From Eledone cirrhosa (Eukaryota > Mollusca > Cephalopoda > Octopoda > Eledonidae), in contig OZ024742.1 of assembly GCA_964016885.1 (NCBI GenBank), forward strand, positions 15,480,108-15,544,107: 64,000 nucleotides of DNA. The letters run 5' to 3'. The translations under genes were made by a program, and so were the position numbers. Positions within the stretch are counted from its first letter, which is position 1; each line of letters begins with the position of its first letter. Shown one piece after another: positions 20,050 through 30,146 of this stretch. Below the pieces are notes generated by a model that saw only the letters and a program-made list of their open reading frames with translations, was not told where the DNA came from and made no database searches.

Positions 20050-21735
20050 TCATCATCATCATCGTTTAACGTCCATATTCCACGCTTGCATGGGTTTGGA
20101 CGGGAGTTTTCCCACTTGAGGCAAGAGTGGTTGTCTTGCTCGCATAGGACTGTCTGGCGGGTTTTCTACGGCTGGATGCCCTTCCTAACACCAACCACAT
20201 TTACAGTGTGGAATTGGGAGGTTTTTACCGTGTTATCTACACGGCCACATTACAGCGTGGACTGTGTTTTTTTTTTGTCGTGACACCTACACGACCTCAT
20301 TTGTTTCGGCCTGGATGTTGTGGTACCAACATAACTTTACATTGAAAGGGGTGGTGTGGATGGGGCGGGGGTAGTGGGACGGGGTGTATTTTGTTAGAGG
20401 TGCCTACTGACTGTAGTAGGTTTTACTTTGTATTTAGGTAAGGCGGGTCTTCTCTGTTACTGTGTAGCGCGAAAGATCTCGGTCCAGTGACATTGTCTTG
20501 GAGAAGTGTAAGTGTGTGAGGTCGGAATTTATCAAGTCGTCCCAGGTTTTTCTGGGTCTGCCTACTCCGTGGCTACCGTCTATTTTTATTGCCCTACACT
20601 TTTTTTTATACAGCTGTCGTCTTTCATGCGCATCACGTGACCATACCAACGTAGCCTTCTCTCGAGTAAACAACATCTGATCCCTCTTATTTCTAATTTT
20701 TCCCTTAGTTCGTTTATGCTTTGCCGTTCACGTATATTACTATTACACATCCAGCGGAGCATGCAAGCTTCATTCCTCTCCAGTCTGCGTATATCCTCTG
20801 CACACAATGCCCAGGTCTCACTGCCATGCAACATTGCTGTTCGTATGCAGGCATCATACAGCCTGCCTTTCATTTTTAAGGAGAACCCTTTAGCGGCTAA
20901 TAGTGGTATAAGCTCTCTGAACTTTTTCCAACCAGTTCTGACTCTAGCTACTGTACTTTCAGAGCACCCTCCCCCACTGCTGATTTTGTCACCCAGGTAA
21001 CGGAAGCTGTCCACTATTTCTATAGAACAATCTGTGCAATTGAAAGAGCTAGTATTCTGTGGGCACTTGCTGCTACTTATTGCACCAGAGCACCGGCCAC
21101 ATATAAAATCTATGTTCTTAGTTAGCTTACCTGTGATCCCAATACATCTTTTATGCACCCATACTTTGCATTTGGGACATAAAATGGAGTTTCTACCTAC
21201 TCCTTTCCCACACACTGAGCATGGCCATTTCCCGGATGGGACCGGCACCCTATTTTCCTTCATACAAACTAGCACTTTAGTCTTAGAAAGGTAATTTTAA
21301 GGCCTTTTGATTCTAGGCCATGCTTCCATGTTTGGAATTTCTTATCTAGTTCGGCCATTGATTCAGCTATGAGTGTCAGGTCGTCTGCGTATAGGAGTTC
21401 CCATGGGCAGCCGGTCTTGAACTCCACTGTTATAGCCTGAAGGGCAATAATAAATAGTAGGGGGCTAAGAATGGAGCCCTGATGAACACCAACTTTTACG
21501 CTAAACTCTTCACTATATTCGTTGTTAATTCTAACCTTGCTGACTGTTTCTTTATACATGGCTCGTATAGCTCTCAGAAGCCATTCATCAACACCTAGTT
21601 TTCTAAGAGCCCACCAGATAATGGAACGGGGGACTCTGTCGAAGGCTTTCTCCAACTCGACAAAACCTAAGTATAGGGGTTTACTTTTAGCTAGGTACTT
21701 CTCCTGTAGTTGTCGTACAATGAAAAGAGCGTCTG

Positions 21736-21736
<1 letters not shown>
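20046..21736 (-). mobile_element. RTE-like LINE, copy 3 (5' truncated)
   Basis: Minus-strand copy of the family at 3888-5668 and 9364-11096. The (ATC)n 3' terminus is at 20046-20061, followed by the family 3' UTR. The coding sequence runs to about 21736 and is cut by (TA)n. Confidence 0.85.
20434..21705 (-). pseudogene. RTE-like RT with PHD-like finger, copy 3
   Basis: Three minus-strand frames cover one protein. 21655-21269 holds [37 protein letters not shown] and YADDLTLIAES. 21275-20586 holds the C4HC3 finger (PCSVCGKGVGRNSILCPKCKVWVHKRC...FICGRC), VDSFRYLGD, the SETWAL block and RWYGHVMRMKDDSC. 20676-20434 holds CRAIKIDGSHGVGRPRKTWDD and the C-terminus. Frameshifts lie near 21270 and at about 20600, in an expanded T-run (A-run on the sense strand). 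Upstream to 21705, KSKPLYLGFVELEKAFD is visible. Inactive and 5' truncated. Confidence 0.85.

Positions 21737-21796
<60 letters not shown>
21737..21796. repeat. (TA)n microsatellite
   Basis: Pure TA tract between LINE copy 3 and the 1,003-bp-period element. Confidence 0.97.
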
Positions 21797-21801
<5 letters not shown>

Positions 21802-22152
21802 AATACAATAACAGAGATAGTTTAAAGCTAATCTCTGACTGGTAACCATCTCACTCAACAAACATTAGGTTATATTTTAATATAAACCCAATTTAAGTGT
21901 TTGGGGTGCTAACAATATGTATTATGTGGAAAAGCCAGTTGTATTATTGTATGAGATATAATTAAAGTTAAAATATATCTCTCTTTCCAAACAATTGTTT
22001 CATTATAAGTTTTCTACAAATTCGGAGAATATTTCCAGTTTATGTAGAAGCCTAATATACATTCATGTAAGAATATATTTAGGTGGGCGCATATAAATCA
22101 TCAGTGGAAGCCCAATAAACTTTGATATAAGAAAAACATTTCTTACCACAGT
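21797..22152. repeat. Left direct repeat of the 1,003-bp element (empty site)
   Basis: Nearly identical to the right repeat at 22800-23350. It keeps the uninterrupted sequence GTATTATTGTATGAG where the right copy holds a SINE, so it serves as the pre-insertion reference. Confidence 0.9.
21985..22109 (-). ncRNA. Candidate hammerhead ribozyme, left repeat of 1,003-bp element
   Basis: Minus strand. CUGAUGA is complementary to 22098-22104. Proximal stem II is UUAUA/UAUAA beyond a U.U mismatch at 10.1-11.1, closing a long loop. GAAA is complementary to 21998-22001. Stem III is the palindrome ACAAUUGU (possibly 2 bp with an AAUU loop), and the triplet is GUU. Cleavage would be between 21990 and 21989. 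Stem I is UUCCA/UGGAA (5 bp). The core is complete. The roughly 85-nt stem II loop is unusual and may fold further. Confidence 0.5.
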
Positions 22153-22302
22153 TAAAAATCGTGTCCGTTAAGTTGCTCCTTCCCACATCGAATGACCGGC
22201 AAATTTGAAATTCCAGCAGTTTTTGACTGAGGAACTATTATAGCGTCACTAAGCAGGAAGGGGAGACAACTACGATCCACGAAAGGAGGAAAAAAAAATA
22301 AT

Positions 22303-22802
22303 ATACACGCGGGTTAATCAGTTTTTTCGAAAACATTATCAATCCAACGTGTTAAGAACTCAATTGAAATAAAAAAAATAAATATATGCGTGTATAAATT
22401 ACACACGCATATAGATATTTTCTTAGGCTAAAAACAGAGGTTGTACCTGAATAAGAAACCGCATCTCGTAATTGTAGTAAATACGGAAAGTTATGCTTTA
22501 AAGGGCAAATGGGAATGTAAATCTCCGGCCGAATTAAGAGTAAAATATAAAACACACGCGGGTTAATTAGTTATTTCAAAACCAATATCAATTCCTCGTG
22601 TAAAGAACTCAATTAATTTAAAAAAACAGATGTATGCATGTAATTATATACATAGGCATATATATATATATTTTCTTAGGCTAAAAAACAGAGCAGTTAC
22701 AACCAATAAAAACCACAATATCGCACAACAGTAATAAATACGGAAAGTCAAATTTATAAGGTACCTGGAAATAAACAGCTCTGGCCAATCAAGAGTAAAA
22801 TA
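22303..22802. repeat. Diverged tandem duplication of about 245-250 bp
   Basis: Two adjacent units both begin CACGCGGGTTAAT (22307 and about 22555) and end AGAGTAAAATAT. Between them they share AACTCAATT, TTTTCTTAGGCTAAAA and AAATACGGAAAGT. Similarity is moderate, so this duplication is older than the outer direct repeats. Confidence 0.75.
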
Positions 22803-22954
22803 TTAATACAATAACAGAGATAGTTTAAAGCTAATCTCTGACTGGTAACCATCTCACTCAACAAACATTAGGTTATATTTTAATATAAACCCAATTTAAG
22901 TGTTTGGGGTGCTAACAATATGTATTATGTGGAAAAGCCAGTTGTATTATTTTA

Positions 22955-23139
22955 CGGTGGATTGGCAGTATCGGTAGAGGTTCGGACGCCATGCTTTGAC
23001 GCATAGAGTTACGGCCCTTGCCATTCTGAGTTCAAATCCCGCCGAGGTTAACTTTGCCTTTCATCCTTACGGGGTCGATAAAATAAAGTACCAGTAATGT
23101 ACTGGGTAATTTTCTGGCCTTGTGCCAATAGTAGAAACA
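22955..23139 (+). mobile_element. tRNA-derived SINE (cephalopod family) with target-site duplication
   Basis: The head TTGGCAGTATCGGTAGAG resembles a Pol III A box, and GAGTTCAAATCCC resembles a B box. The body carries GATAAAATAAAGTACCAG and the tail AGTAGAAACAATT. It is flanked by ATTATTTTA at 22946-22954 and 23140-23148. The uninterrupted left repeat of the host element supports the boundaries. Related copies are at 30147, 30640 and 32092. Confidence 0.9.
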
Positions 23140-23181
23140 ATTATTTTATGAGATATAATTAAAGTTAAAATATATCTCTCT

Positions 23182-23306
23182 TTCCAAACAATTGTTTCAT
23201 TATAAGTTTTCTACAAATTCGGAGAATATTTCCAGTTTATGTAGAAGCCTAATATACATTCATGTAAGAATATATTTAGGTGGGCGCTTATAAATCATCA
23301 GTGGAA
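23182..23306 (-). ncRNA. Candidate hammerhead ribozyme, right repeat of 1,003-bp element
   Basis: Second copy of the fold at 21985-22109. CUGAUGA is complementary to 23295-23301, GAAA to 23195-23198; stem III is ACAAUUGU, the triplet GUU, and stem I UUCCA/UGGAA at 23182-23186 and 23302-23306. The core and proximal stem II are unchanged; one substitution lies just outside in the long loop. The SINE lies outside the ribozyme. Confidence 0.5.
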
Positions 23307-23348
23307 GCCCAATAAACTCTGATATAAGAAAAACATTTCTTACCACAG

Positions 23349-23350
<2 letters not shown>

Positions 23351-23403
<53 letters not shown>
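23351..23403. repeat. (TA)n microsatellite
   Basis: Pure TA tract between the 1,003-bp element and the 3' end of PLE-B. Confidence 0.97.
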
Positions 23404-23406
<3 letters not shown>

Positions 23407-23584
23407 ATACTTGGGGAGGGTCATATTTGTGTAATATTGCCAGAATTAATAACAGAACACACTCACTGTCTGGTTGGTTTTCGCTTCTCGCTTCTGTGTC
23501 TTTTATATCGTTAATCTAACTTACTCGGTCCTCAATGTTGCCATTGACTGACCGACGGTCAAAAATAATACAGATACAATATAG

Positions 23585-25250
23585 ACACAAACACATATTT
23601 ATAGTTTATCATAAATCTTTCGTTGCACATCTGCAACATCGTCAGTGGTGCTATCTTTTCCTCCTGTTGTATTGTATGTCTACGCCATTTTTATTCAGTC
23701 TGTCTATATATTTATTTATTTATTTGCTTGTTTGTTTATTTTATTTTGTCTTCTTTGCGCATGCGTTTGCGTGTGTGTATAGTGTTTTGTTTGCTGTGTG
23801 ATGGGTGACTAGTGTGTGTTTATGTGCTTGTTGTTATTGTGCTTGTGTATGTATTTATTTATTTATTTATTTATTTATTTTATTTTATTTACTTATTTAT
23901 ACTTCTCTTAGGTCAGTGTTTTTTGTTTGGGTGTTGTTGTTATTCCATTCATTCTTTCTGTTTAGTCTTGGTCTTCTAATTTCTATTTCACTGGCTTCTC
24001 TGATTTTCCTATCTGCTGGGTCATTTCTATGTTTAGATATTATTCTAATTTCTATGTTGTCTATGTTACCGTCATGATGTTGTCTAGCATGTTCGTATAG
24101 TACTGGCCCGTGTTTTCGTCCTTTTAGTTCCCCCCAGTGTTGGTCTATCCTTTCACCTATGCTACGAGCTGTCTCACCTATGTATGTTGTTGTCATGTTT
24201 CTGCAAGTACCCTCTGTACATCTTATGCTATAGACTACGTTTCTAGTTTTACAGTTTATCCGGGGGTTCACCTTACATATGATACATTTCCTATTGGTAC
24301 AGTGGGTTTTCTTAAAAGGGTAGGTTTTGCTGATCAGGGATTTTATAGTGGTTCCTGGCTTTTCTACCACCTTAATTTTTAAGTGGGTCTTTCTCAGGGC
24401 CTTTCTACACTGGTTAGCTAATTTCCCTCTAGGGGTAGCGTCCACAAACATGACACTCTGGTATCTCTGGTTGTCGTACCATGAGGTGGCTTTCCCTATC
24501 TTATGCCTAGCCCTATCTAAGCTATTCCATGATTTTCTCCTGTATAATGGGCAAATTCCTTTCATGTCCAGTTCTATGAGGGTCTTATACTTCTCCATGG
24601 CTCCTTCGTATACTCTGACTCTGTCTCTTTGGTTGTAGCCAGAGAACTGCATGCGGTTGATGAAGTGTTGGATGTGTCTTTCTATTTCTGTTGGGTCGCA
24701 CATGCGGGACACATTCTTCATCACTCGTACCAAATCTGCGATCAGAATATTAAACTTAGCCCTACTGGACATTGCTGAGTTTTTGAGTATCAGGTATTTG
24801 GAGGCCATGGGTTTAGCATAGTGTGAGTGGAGAATTTGGGCTCTCTCGTCTATAGTGTTAATCCAGAGTTCTGTGTCTAATACAGAATGAATGGAATAAC
24901 AACAACACCCAAACAAAAAACACTGACCTAAGAGAAGTATAAATAAGTAAATAAAATAAAATAAATAAATAAATAAATAAATAAATACACAAGCACAATA
25001 ACAACAAGCACATAAACACACACTAGTCACCCATCACACAGCAAACAAAACACTATACACACACGCAAACGCATGCGCAAAGAAGACAAAATAAAATAAA
25101 CAAACAAGCAAATAAATAAATAAATATATAGACAGACTGAATAAAAATGGCGTAGACATACAATACAACAGGAGGAAAAGATAGCACAACTGACGATGTT
25201 GCAGATGTGGAACGAAAGATTTATGATAAACTATAAATATGTGTTTGTGT
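23585..25250. repeat. Inverted repeat arms bracketing PLE-B
   Basis: The left arm is 23585-23955 and the right arm 24884-25250, near-perfect reverse complements of about 370 bp. Both include the (TTTA)n run and the segment ending GTGTTTGTGT. The inner right junction lies at AGAATGAATGG inside the PLE coding sequence, so the open frame runs from the arm into the protein. Confidence 0.92.
23897..24883 (-). pseudogene. PLE-B RT thumb plus GIY-YIG domain, N-truncated
   Basis: An open minus-strand frame (to 25030) whose first 48 residues are translated 3'-UTR arm; genuine PLE text starts at VLDTELWINTID. It lacks all RT catalytic motifs. It keeps the thumb/connector ([39 protein letters not shown]), the Cys/His cluster (CTNRKCIICKVNPRINC) and GIY-YIG ([35 protein letters not shown]). 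It is clearly related to PLE-A but diverged. GIY-YIG would nick DNA during PLE insertion; without RT this copy cannot be autonomous. There is no stop inside the retained part. Confidence 0.85.
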
Positions 25251-26105
25251 GACACAACCATCAACACCACCAGTAGCAGAGATGGCAGCAACAACTGTAG
25301 CAGCAACAACAGAAGCAACTATAACAGCAACAACCACAGCAACAGTAGCAAAACCAACACCACTACCACCACCAGCAAAACCAACACCACCACCACCCAA
25401 CGCTTCAGAACTAGCACCAGCGCCTACACCATCCACCGCACCACAACCAAAACTAACGGCTGTGGAGGATTTTCCACTCCCCGGCCTATCACAACTGGAG
25501 ACAGATTGTGACGACGAGGAGTGGGAAACGATATCCGGAAAAAAAAAAGAAACCAAAAAAGAAAAAATTCTCTTCCTTCCCCCTCCAAAAACAAAATACA
25601 GAGGGAAACAAATAAACTAAGAAACATAAAAGTTAGGACAGATATGCCACCATCCACACCAGCATCACCAACCCCATCAACCCAAACACCAACACCATCA
25701 CCATCATTAACTCCAACACCACCATCACCTACACCACAAAAGTCACCAAAATGCGAAACAGAAACAAACCCACAACAAACGCAAACAAAACAAAACAACC
25801 AAAACGATACACACTACACAGCATTAAATTTGAACAACAAGCAATTATTACACTACATCCAACACAACACCAGCATCACAGAAAAAGACTACACAACAAT
25901 CCCAAAATTCACACCACCTCCACACATACAAATCACTCGCATCACACAGAAAACGTACATGACACTAAAACAAAAATTCCCCAAAGACATCGGAGACTTC
26001 CGACAAGCACTCTCCAGGAGGATTTATAAGGACATCCTTCCTGAGGAGGCCACAAGCAGTGAAAAGGATGGAAAAACCGTCCTTCCCCTACGAGAAGTAA
26101 GGTAA
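25249..26105 (+). pseudogene. Tx1-like ORF1 remnant, Pro/Thr-rich, frameshifted
   Basis: The first frame (25249-25620) encodes a low-complexity Ala/Thr/Pro region (residues 1-70), then an acidic patch (DCDDEEWETISGKKKE). At the A-run near 25540 the coherent text passes into a second frame (25521-26105). That frame is Pro/Ser/Thr-rich, then has a C-terminal part (HYTALNLNNKQLLHYIQ, DFRQALSRRIYKDILPEEA), and it stops at 26103-26105, 34 bp before the ORF2 start. I do not recognise a specific domain and see no CCHC knuckle. It is assigned as ORF1 by position only. The shift in an A-run could be a real mutation or a homopolymer sequencing error. Confidence 0.5.
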
Positions 26106-29100
26106 GTGGTCTTTCCCATCTTTTCCACTCCTTTTCAACATGACCTCACTCAGAATAGGCAGCATAAATGCGCGTGGCTTGGGGTCGTCATGGAAGCAGG
26201 GCCACCTGCTCAACGACCTCAGGTCACTAAACATAGATGTAGTGGCCATCAGCGAGACCAGAATCTCCGAAGCACAGGCTTTCGCACCGATCTTCGGCGG
26301 CTACGATGTGTACGCATCTCCCAGCCGTCCGGGATCGGGGGAGGAGTTGCTGTGCTTTTTCGGAGAGGTTTGGATCTTGCCATACGGGCCATCTTCCTGG
26401 ACCCAGAAGGTAAGTTGGTGTTGCTGGACGTGACCAGCGGAGACGGGCAAGCTTTCAGGTTAGTGGCCGTCTATGCCCCGACAGGAGCAGGGCGGCCTGA
26501 TTTCTTCCGGCGTCTGGAGACTTTTCTTGGAACGTCCCGCTCTTTAGTGTTAGTGGGCGACTGGAACGGGATCTTAGATGCACGCTGGGATTGTGTGGGA
26601 TTAGTGGATAGGGAAGGAGGGTGCAAGAGTCTCACCACCCTGCTCAGACGTTTTGAACTGTCTGACAGGTACCGAATGGATTTCCCGAATGTACCAATGT
26701 GGACTTGGACAAATCGCATAGGGTCATCCAGATCATATCTAGATAGAGTATTTTGTAGGGAAATAGATAGGTCTAGCATAGGCTGTCCACAATTCAAGAT
26801 AGTCAGCTACACGGACCACAAATTCGTGATCTGTGTGCTTGACTTAGATAGGCTTCATAGACGAGGACCCGGCTACTGGAAACTAAACGCGTCCTTACCA
26901 GCGCGCAAGGCCTACAGAGACCGGATTAGCGAACTAGTTAAGCGGGCGTTGACGGGGGCCATCGTCAACAACAAGTGGTGGTTTGCTCTGAAAAGAGCAA
27001 TTAGAATAGAGTCCATTAGGTTTAGTAAGACTTTAGCAATAGAGAAAAATAGAGCAGAGGGAGAACTAGTTAGAAAATTAGATGAGGCGCTTAGCAAAGG
27101 CATCGCGACCGACGTACTTGCGGCGAAATTGGCCCTTGACCAATTCTTCAATGCAAAGCACGAAGGCTGCGTTGTCAGAGCTAGGGTGCGTGCTCTCAGA
27201 CACGAGGGGACGAAAGCCGTTCAATGGGCCCGAGTGGCGGAGGCGCGTCGTGGCAACAAAGCCACGATCCGGTCTTTGGTGGACCACGACGGGCGCATGC
27301 TACTCGATCCCGGGCAAATGTGTGAAGCTTTTCAGCGACACTTCGCTCAACTGTTCGGGGGCAGTGGCGGGCCGGATCGAGGGATGGACTTTAGTGTCTA
27401 CCTCGACGGACTGCCGCGGCTTCCGGCCACTGAGGCGGAGTGTTGCGAAAAGCCGATAACAACCGCTGAAGTACGGGATGCAATCACTAGTTGCACAAGG
27501 GGTAAATCGCCTGGTTTGGATGGTCTGCCCTATGAACTTTACGTACAAATGCCAAACTTGTTCGGAGGCCTCTTGGCGGACGTCTACTGCAACTGGCAAC
27601 AGAACGGGAGAATTCCCAGCTCTGTGAGCCGAGGAGCGGTGGCGCTGCTGAGAAAGGATCCGAACAAGGGGGATAACATAGATAATTTTAGGCCCATAAC
27701 TCTGCTAAACACAGAGTTCAAGATTTTGGCCAAGGTGCTAGCAAAGAGGTTGGCGCTTGTCGTTGGTGGTCTGGTGGGAGAGGCACAGACATGCGCCATT
27801 CCCGACAGATCTATCCACGACAACCTCCACATCATGCGATACATCGTAGAGAGGGTAGCTAGGGAACCTGGCAAGGGTGGGTTTTTGATCAATTTAGATC
27901 AATCGAAAGCCTTCGACAGGGTCGACCATCGTTACCTAGCGACAGTCCTGAGGGCGGCTGGCTTTGGGCCCGTCTTCAGAGGCTGGATCGCTGCCATGCA
28001 CAGCGACATCTGCTCTGTAGTGAGAGTGAACGGTCACCTTTCGGAACCGTTCAACATCATGCGCTCGGTCCGCCAAGGATGTCCCCTCTCGTCCCTATTG
28101 TACGTATTGACTCTCGAGCCATTACTGCACAAACTGGAGACGTTGAGGGGGGTCCCGCGCGAACTAGGATGCGGAAGATCCGTGTCAGCATATGCCGACG
28201 ATGTCACCGTAGTGGTGTCGAACGCCAAACACATCGAGGCGATCGGCACTACACTAAGAGAATACGAAGCGGTGACAGGAGCAATGATCAACCAGGAAAA
28301 GTCAGTGGGCCTGCAGCTCGGCACCTGGAGAGGCAGGTCCATGCCGTCCAACAGCGTCGTCGGGCGCTGGACGGACGGACCGGTTAAATTGCTAGGGGTC
28401 TGGTTCGGTCCAGACCCCCAGACGGACAAAAACTGGGACGAGGTGACGAGCAGGTGGCTTCTCTCACCCAGAAATGGGCCGAGAGGAAGCTATCCCTGAA
28501 AGGTCGAGCGGAGGTGGCGAATGCGTACATCGCATCCGTCATCTACTACCGCCTGACCGTCGTACCTTGTCCTAAGCCCCGCCTGACTGCGCTGGAGCGT
28601 TTGCTCTTTCGCTTCTTGTGGAAGGGACGCGCTCCGATGGTCAGGCGGTCCATCTGCTGTCAACACCCGCTACGTGGAGGGCTGGGCATGCCGTGGCTGA
28701 TGATGCGCAGACACGCGCTCAGGCTACGACATCTCCACCTCTTCCTCGACGGTGATCAGGTGTGGTCGCCGTTTGCTAGACACGTTTTTCCCCAGCTCAT
28801 CTCCTTGACGGAACTGCAGTCCTGGGTCAAGCGAAGACCGAGAGGGAGCGCTTGGAGGCTGGAATGTCTTCAGGCGCTCACAGCCCTCGACCAATCGGGC
28901 AATGTGATCGGTGGAAACTCCACCTTGGCGTTCTATAGGGGATTAGTGGAGGGGAAGAGCGACGACGTACTTGGAGAAACTCTAGGCGTCGATGAAAATC
29001 AACTAGCCAATCTCTTTGGAAGGACTTTCGGGCCGGGGCCTATGGACAACTTCCAGAAATCCCTGGCCTGGCAGTGCTACCGAGGAGCTTTGCCAGTTCG

Positions 29101-29826
29101 GGATAAACTCTACAGGCATGGAGGTGCCGTCAGCCGGGCATGTCCGAGATGCGCACAGGGCGACCAAACCGTCCTGCACGCACTCGTCCAGTGTCCGAGC
29201 ATTACTGACTTGTGGGTTTATGTCGAACACCTGCTGTCACGTGTAGGACGGATCCAGCTATCAGCTGAGTCCATCGTGAGGATTGCCCCGCCCCCTTCCT
29301 TTAGCCGGGAAGGGCAGGCAGTTTTTATGTGTCTGGTGGCCATGGCGAAAGAGATAGTATGGTGGACACGTTTGAAAGGGCTGAAGACGAGCACTTACCT
29401 CTTCGGTGATGCCCTGATTAACTTTTTCAAATTTCATTTGAAAAGGAAAATCAGGGTAGAGAGGGAAGTGCTCTCTTCCCAGCATTTTGTTGAAAGATGG
29501 GTGAGAGAAGCAAGTATGGCCCGAATGAATGGGCCTTCTCTGAGTATGTGTCTGTAAATTAAAGGTGGAAAACTGGGAGAGGGCACTTGCCCTGGTGGTC
29601 AGGGCCACTGTGGTCTTTTAATGGGCTTTCTCCACAAATGTCCCTCGGAAGTGTCCCCCCTATTGGGGAATTTTTTCTTTGTTATTTTATTTCAACCTCC
29701 GTTTTTTTTACACGCAGAAATGCCCATTTGTACCGTCCTGTATTGTCCTGTACTGTCCTTAATGTCTACTTTATGTAAACCCTTGTGGTTAATAAAGAAA
29801 ACATTATTATTATTATTATTATTATA
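25251..29826 (+). mobile_element. Tx1/L1-like non-LTR retrotransposon
   Basis: Plus-strand LINE with a Pro/Thr-rich ORF1 remnant, a long ORF2, a short 3' UTR with AATAAAG, and an (ATT)n tail at 29801-29826. It starts exactly at the end of the PLE-B right arm (25250/25251), so the 5' end is either truncated or the PLE is inserted there. ORF2 is visibly GC-richer than its surroundings, which suggests a younger arrival than the AT-rich relics around it. Confidence 0.88.
26140..29557 (+). pseudogene. Tx1/L1-like ORF2: endonuclease-RT with two frameshifts
   Basis: ORF2 starts at ATG 26140 (MTSLRIGSINARGLG, an APE-endonuclease start). A frameshift occurs in the G-run near 26338. The second frame runs to about 28455: LVLVGDWNGILD (endonuclease), YTDHKFVI, NFRPITLLNTEFKILAKVLAKRL, LINLDQSKAFDRVDH (RT motif A, near 27887), RQGCPLSSLLYVLTLEPLL (motif B), AYADDVTVVV (motif C, near 28195). 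A second frameshift near 28455 leads to the C-terminal frame (28454-29557) with KWAERKLSLKGRAEVANAYI and a CCHC motif (C230, C233, H242, C247 of that frame). The total of about 1,139 codons fits an L1/Tx1 ORF2. The only damage I see is the two shifts, so this copy is young or the shifts are assembly errors. Confidence 0.88.
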
Positions 29827-29935
29827 TCATGACTCATACACTGTTCATTTTCCTGACATTTGTACATTATTCTATGTGCTATACATGCACCTTTGATGAG
29901 TTGTAGTGCACCTGAGCACTGTACACAATCATTTC

Positions 29936-29936
<1 letters not shown>
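29558..29936 (+). other. LINE 3' UTR, (ATT)n tail and short non-coding flank
   Basis: The 3' UTR of the Tx1-like element has AATAAAG near 29790 and (ATT)n at 29801-29826. About 110 bp of AT-rich sequence without a visible feature follows. Confidence 0.75.

Positions 29937-29982
<46 letters not shown>
29937..29982. repeat. (TA)n microsatellite
   Basis: Pure TA tract of about 46 bp. Confidence 0.97.
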
Positions 29983-29984
<2 letters not shown>

Positions 29985-30146
29985 CAAGGTTACCTCTGTT
30001 AGGCGAGACGCCAGTGAAGATAGGAATCTCGCAGTCAGTAGCCCGTCTCCACCAAACGTCTCAAACTTTCTTTTCTCTTTCTTTTTTGTTTTGTTTTCCC
30101 TTTCCTTTTATATTTGTTTGTGCTTTCGTTTTGTAAGCATTGTTTT

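Larger units (their letters stand above)
21797..23350 (-). mobile_element. Direct-repeat element with 1,003-bp period and two hammerheads
   Basis: A block of about 355 bp (21797-22152) is repeated at 22800-23350, where it is interrupted by a SINE. Without the SINE the offset is about 1,003 bp. The roughly 645 bp between are non-coding and contain a diverged 245-bp tandem duplication. Each direct repeat carries a hammerhead candidate on the minus strand. The repeats start TATTAATAC and end CACAGTTA, so they lack the TG...CA ends of retroviral-type LTRs. Both outer edges abut (TA)n. Two hammerhead-bearing direct repeats around a short non-coding body is how retrozymes are laid out. Cleavage at both sites would have released a unit of about 1,003 nt before the SINE arrived. 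Confidence 0.6.
22800..23350. repeat. Right direct repeat of the 1,003-bp element (SINE-interrupted)
   Basis: The same sequence as 21797-22152, with a tRNA-derived SINE plus a 9-bp target duplication inserted. It differs from the left copy by few substitutions, for example near 23288 and 23319. Confidence 0.9.
23404..25250 (-). mobile_element. Penelope-like element B with inverted 3'-end copy
   Basis: A minus-strand PLE remnant. Its 3' UTR (23404-23955) and RT-thumb/GIY-YIG coding part (about 23945-24883) are followed, where the rest of the RT should be, by an inverted copy of its own 3' UTR (24884-25250 mirrors 23585-23955). The 3' terminus matches PLE-A at 11312. Such inverted partial copies are known for PLEs. 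Confidence 0.85.

Noticed and set aside
21479..21485. CUGAUGA in RTE-like LINE copy 3
   Set aside because: It lies in conserved RT coding sequence and has no GAAA partner or helices.
22955..23139. tRNA gene
   Set aside because: A and B boxes are tRNA-like, but no cloverleaf or acceptor stem forms and copies have SINE bodies and target duplications. The same applies to 30640, 32092 and 32388.
21797..23350. Classical LTR retrotransposon or TRIM
   Set aside because: Repeat ends are not TG...CA, no primer-binding site or polypurine tract was evident, and hammerheads are present.
23618..23645. PLE-B 3' UTR (and inverted arm near 25190-25225): CUGACGA, hairpin GUUGCA/UGCAAC, GAAA
   Set aside because: The core strings are present, but stem I does not pair and stem III is weak. 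It is a conserved PLE hairpin, not a convincing ribozyme.
25221..25798. Antisense Val/Gly-rich frames over the Tx1-like ORF1
   Set aside because: Complement of a Pro/Thr-rich low-complexity coding region.
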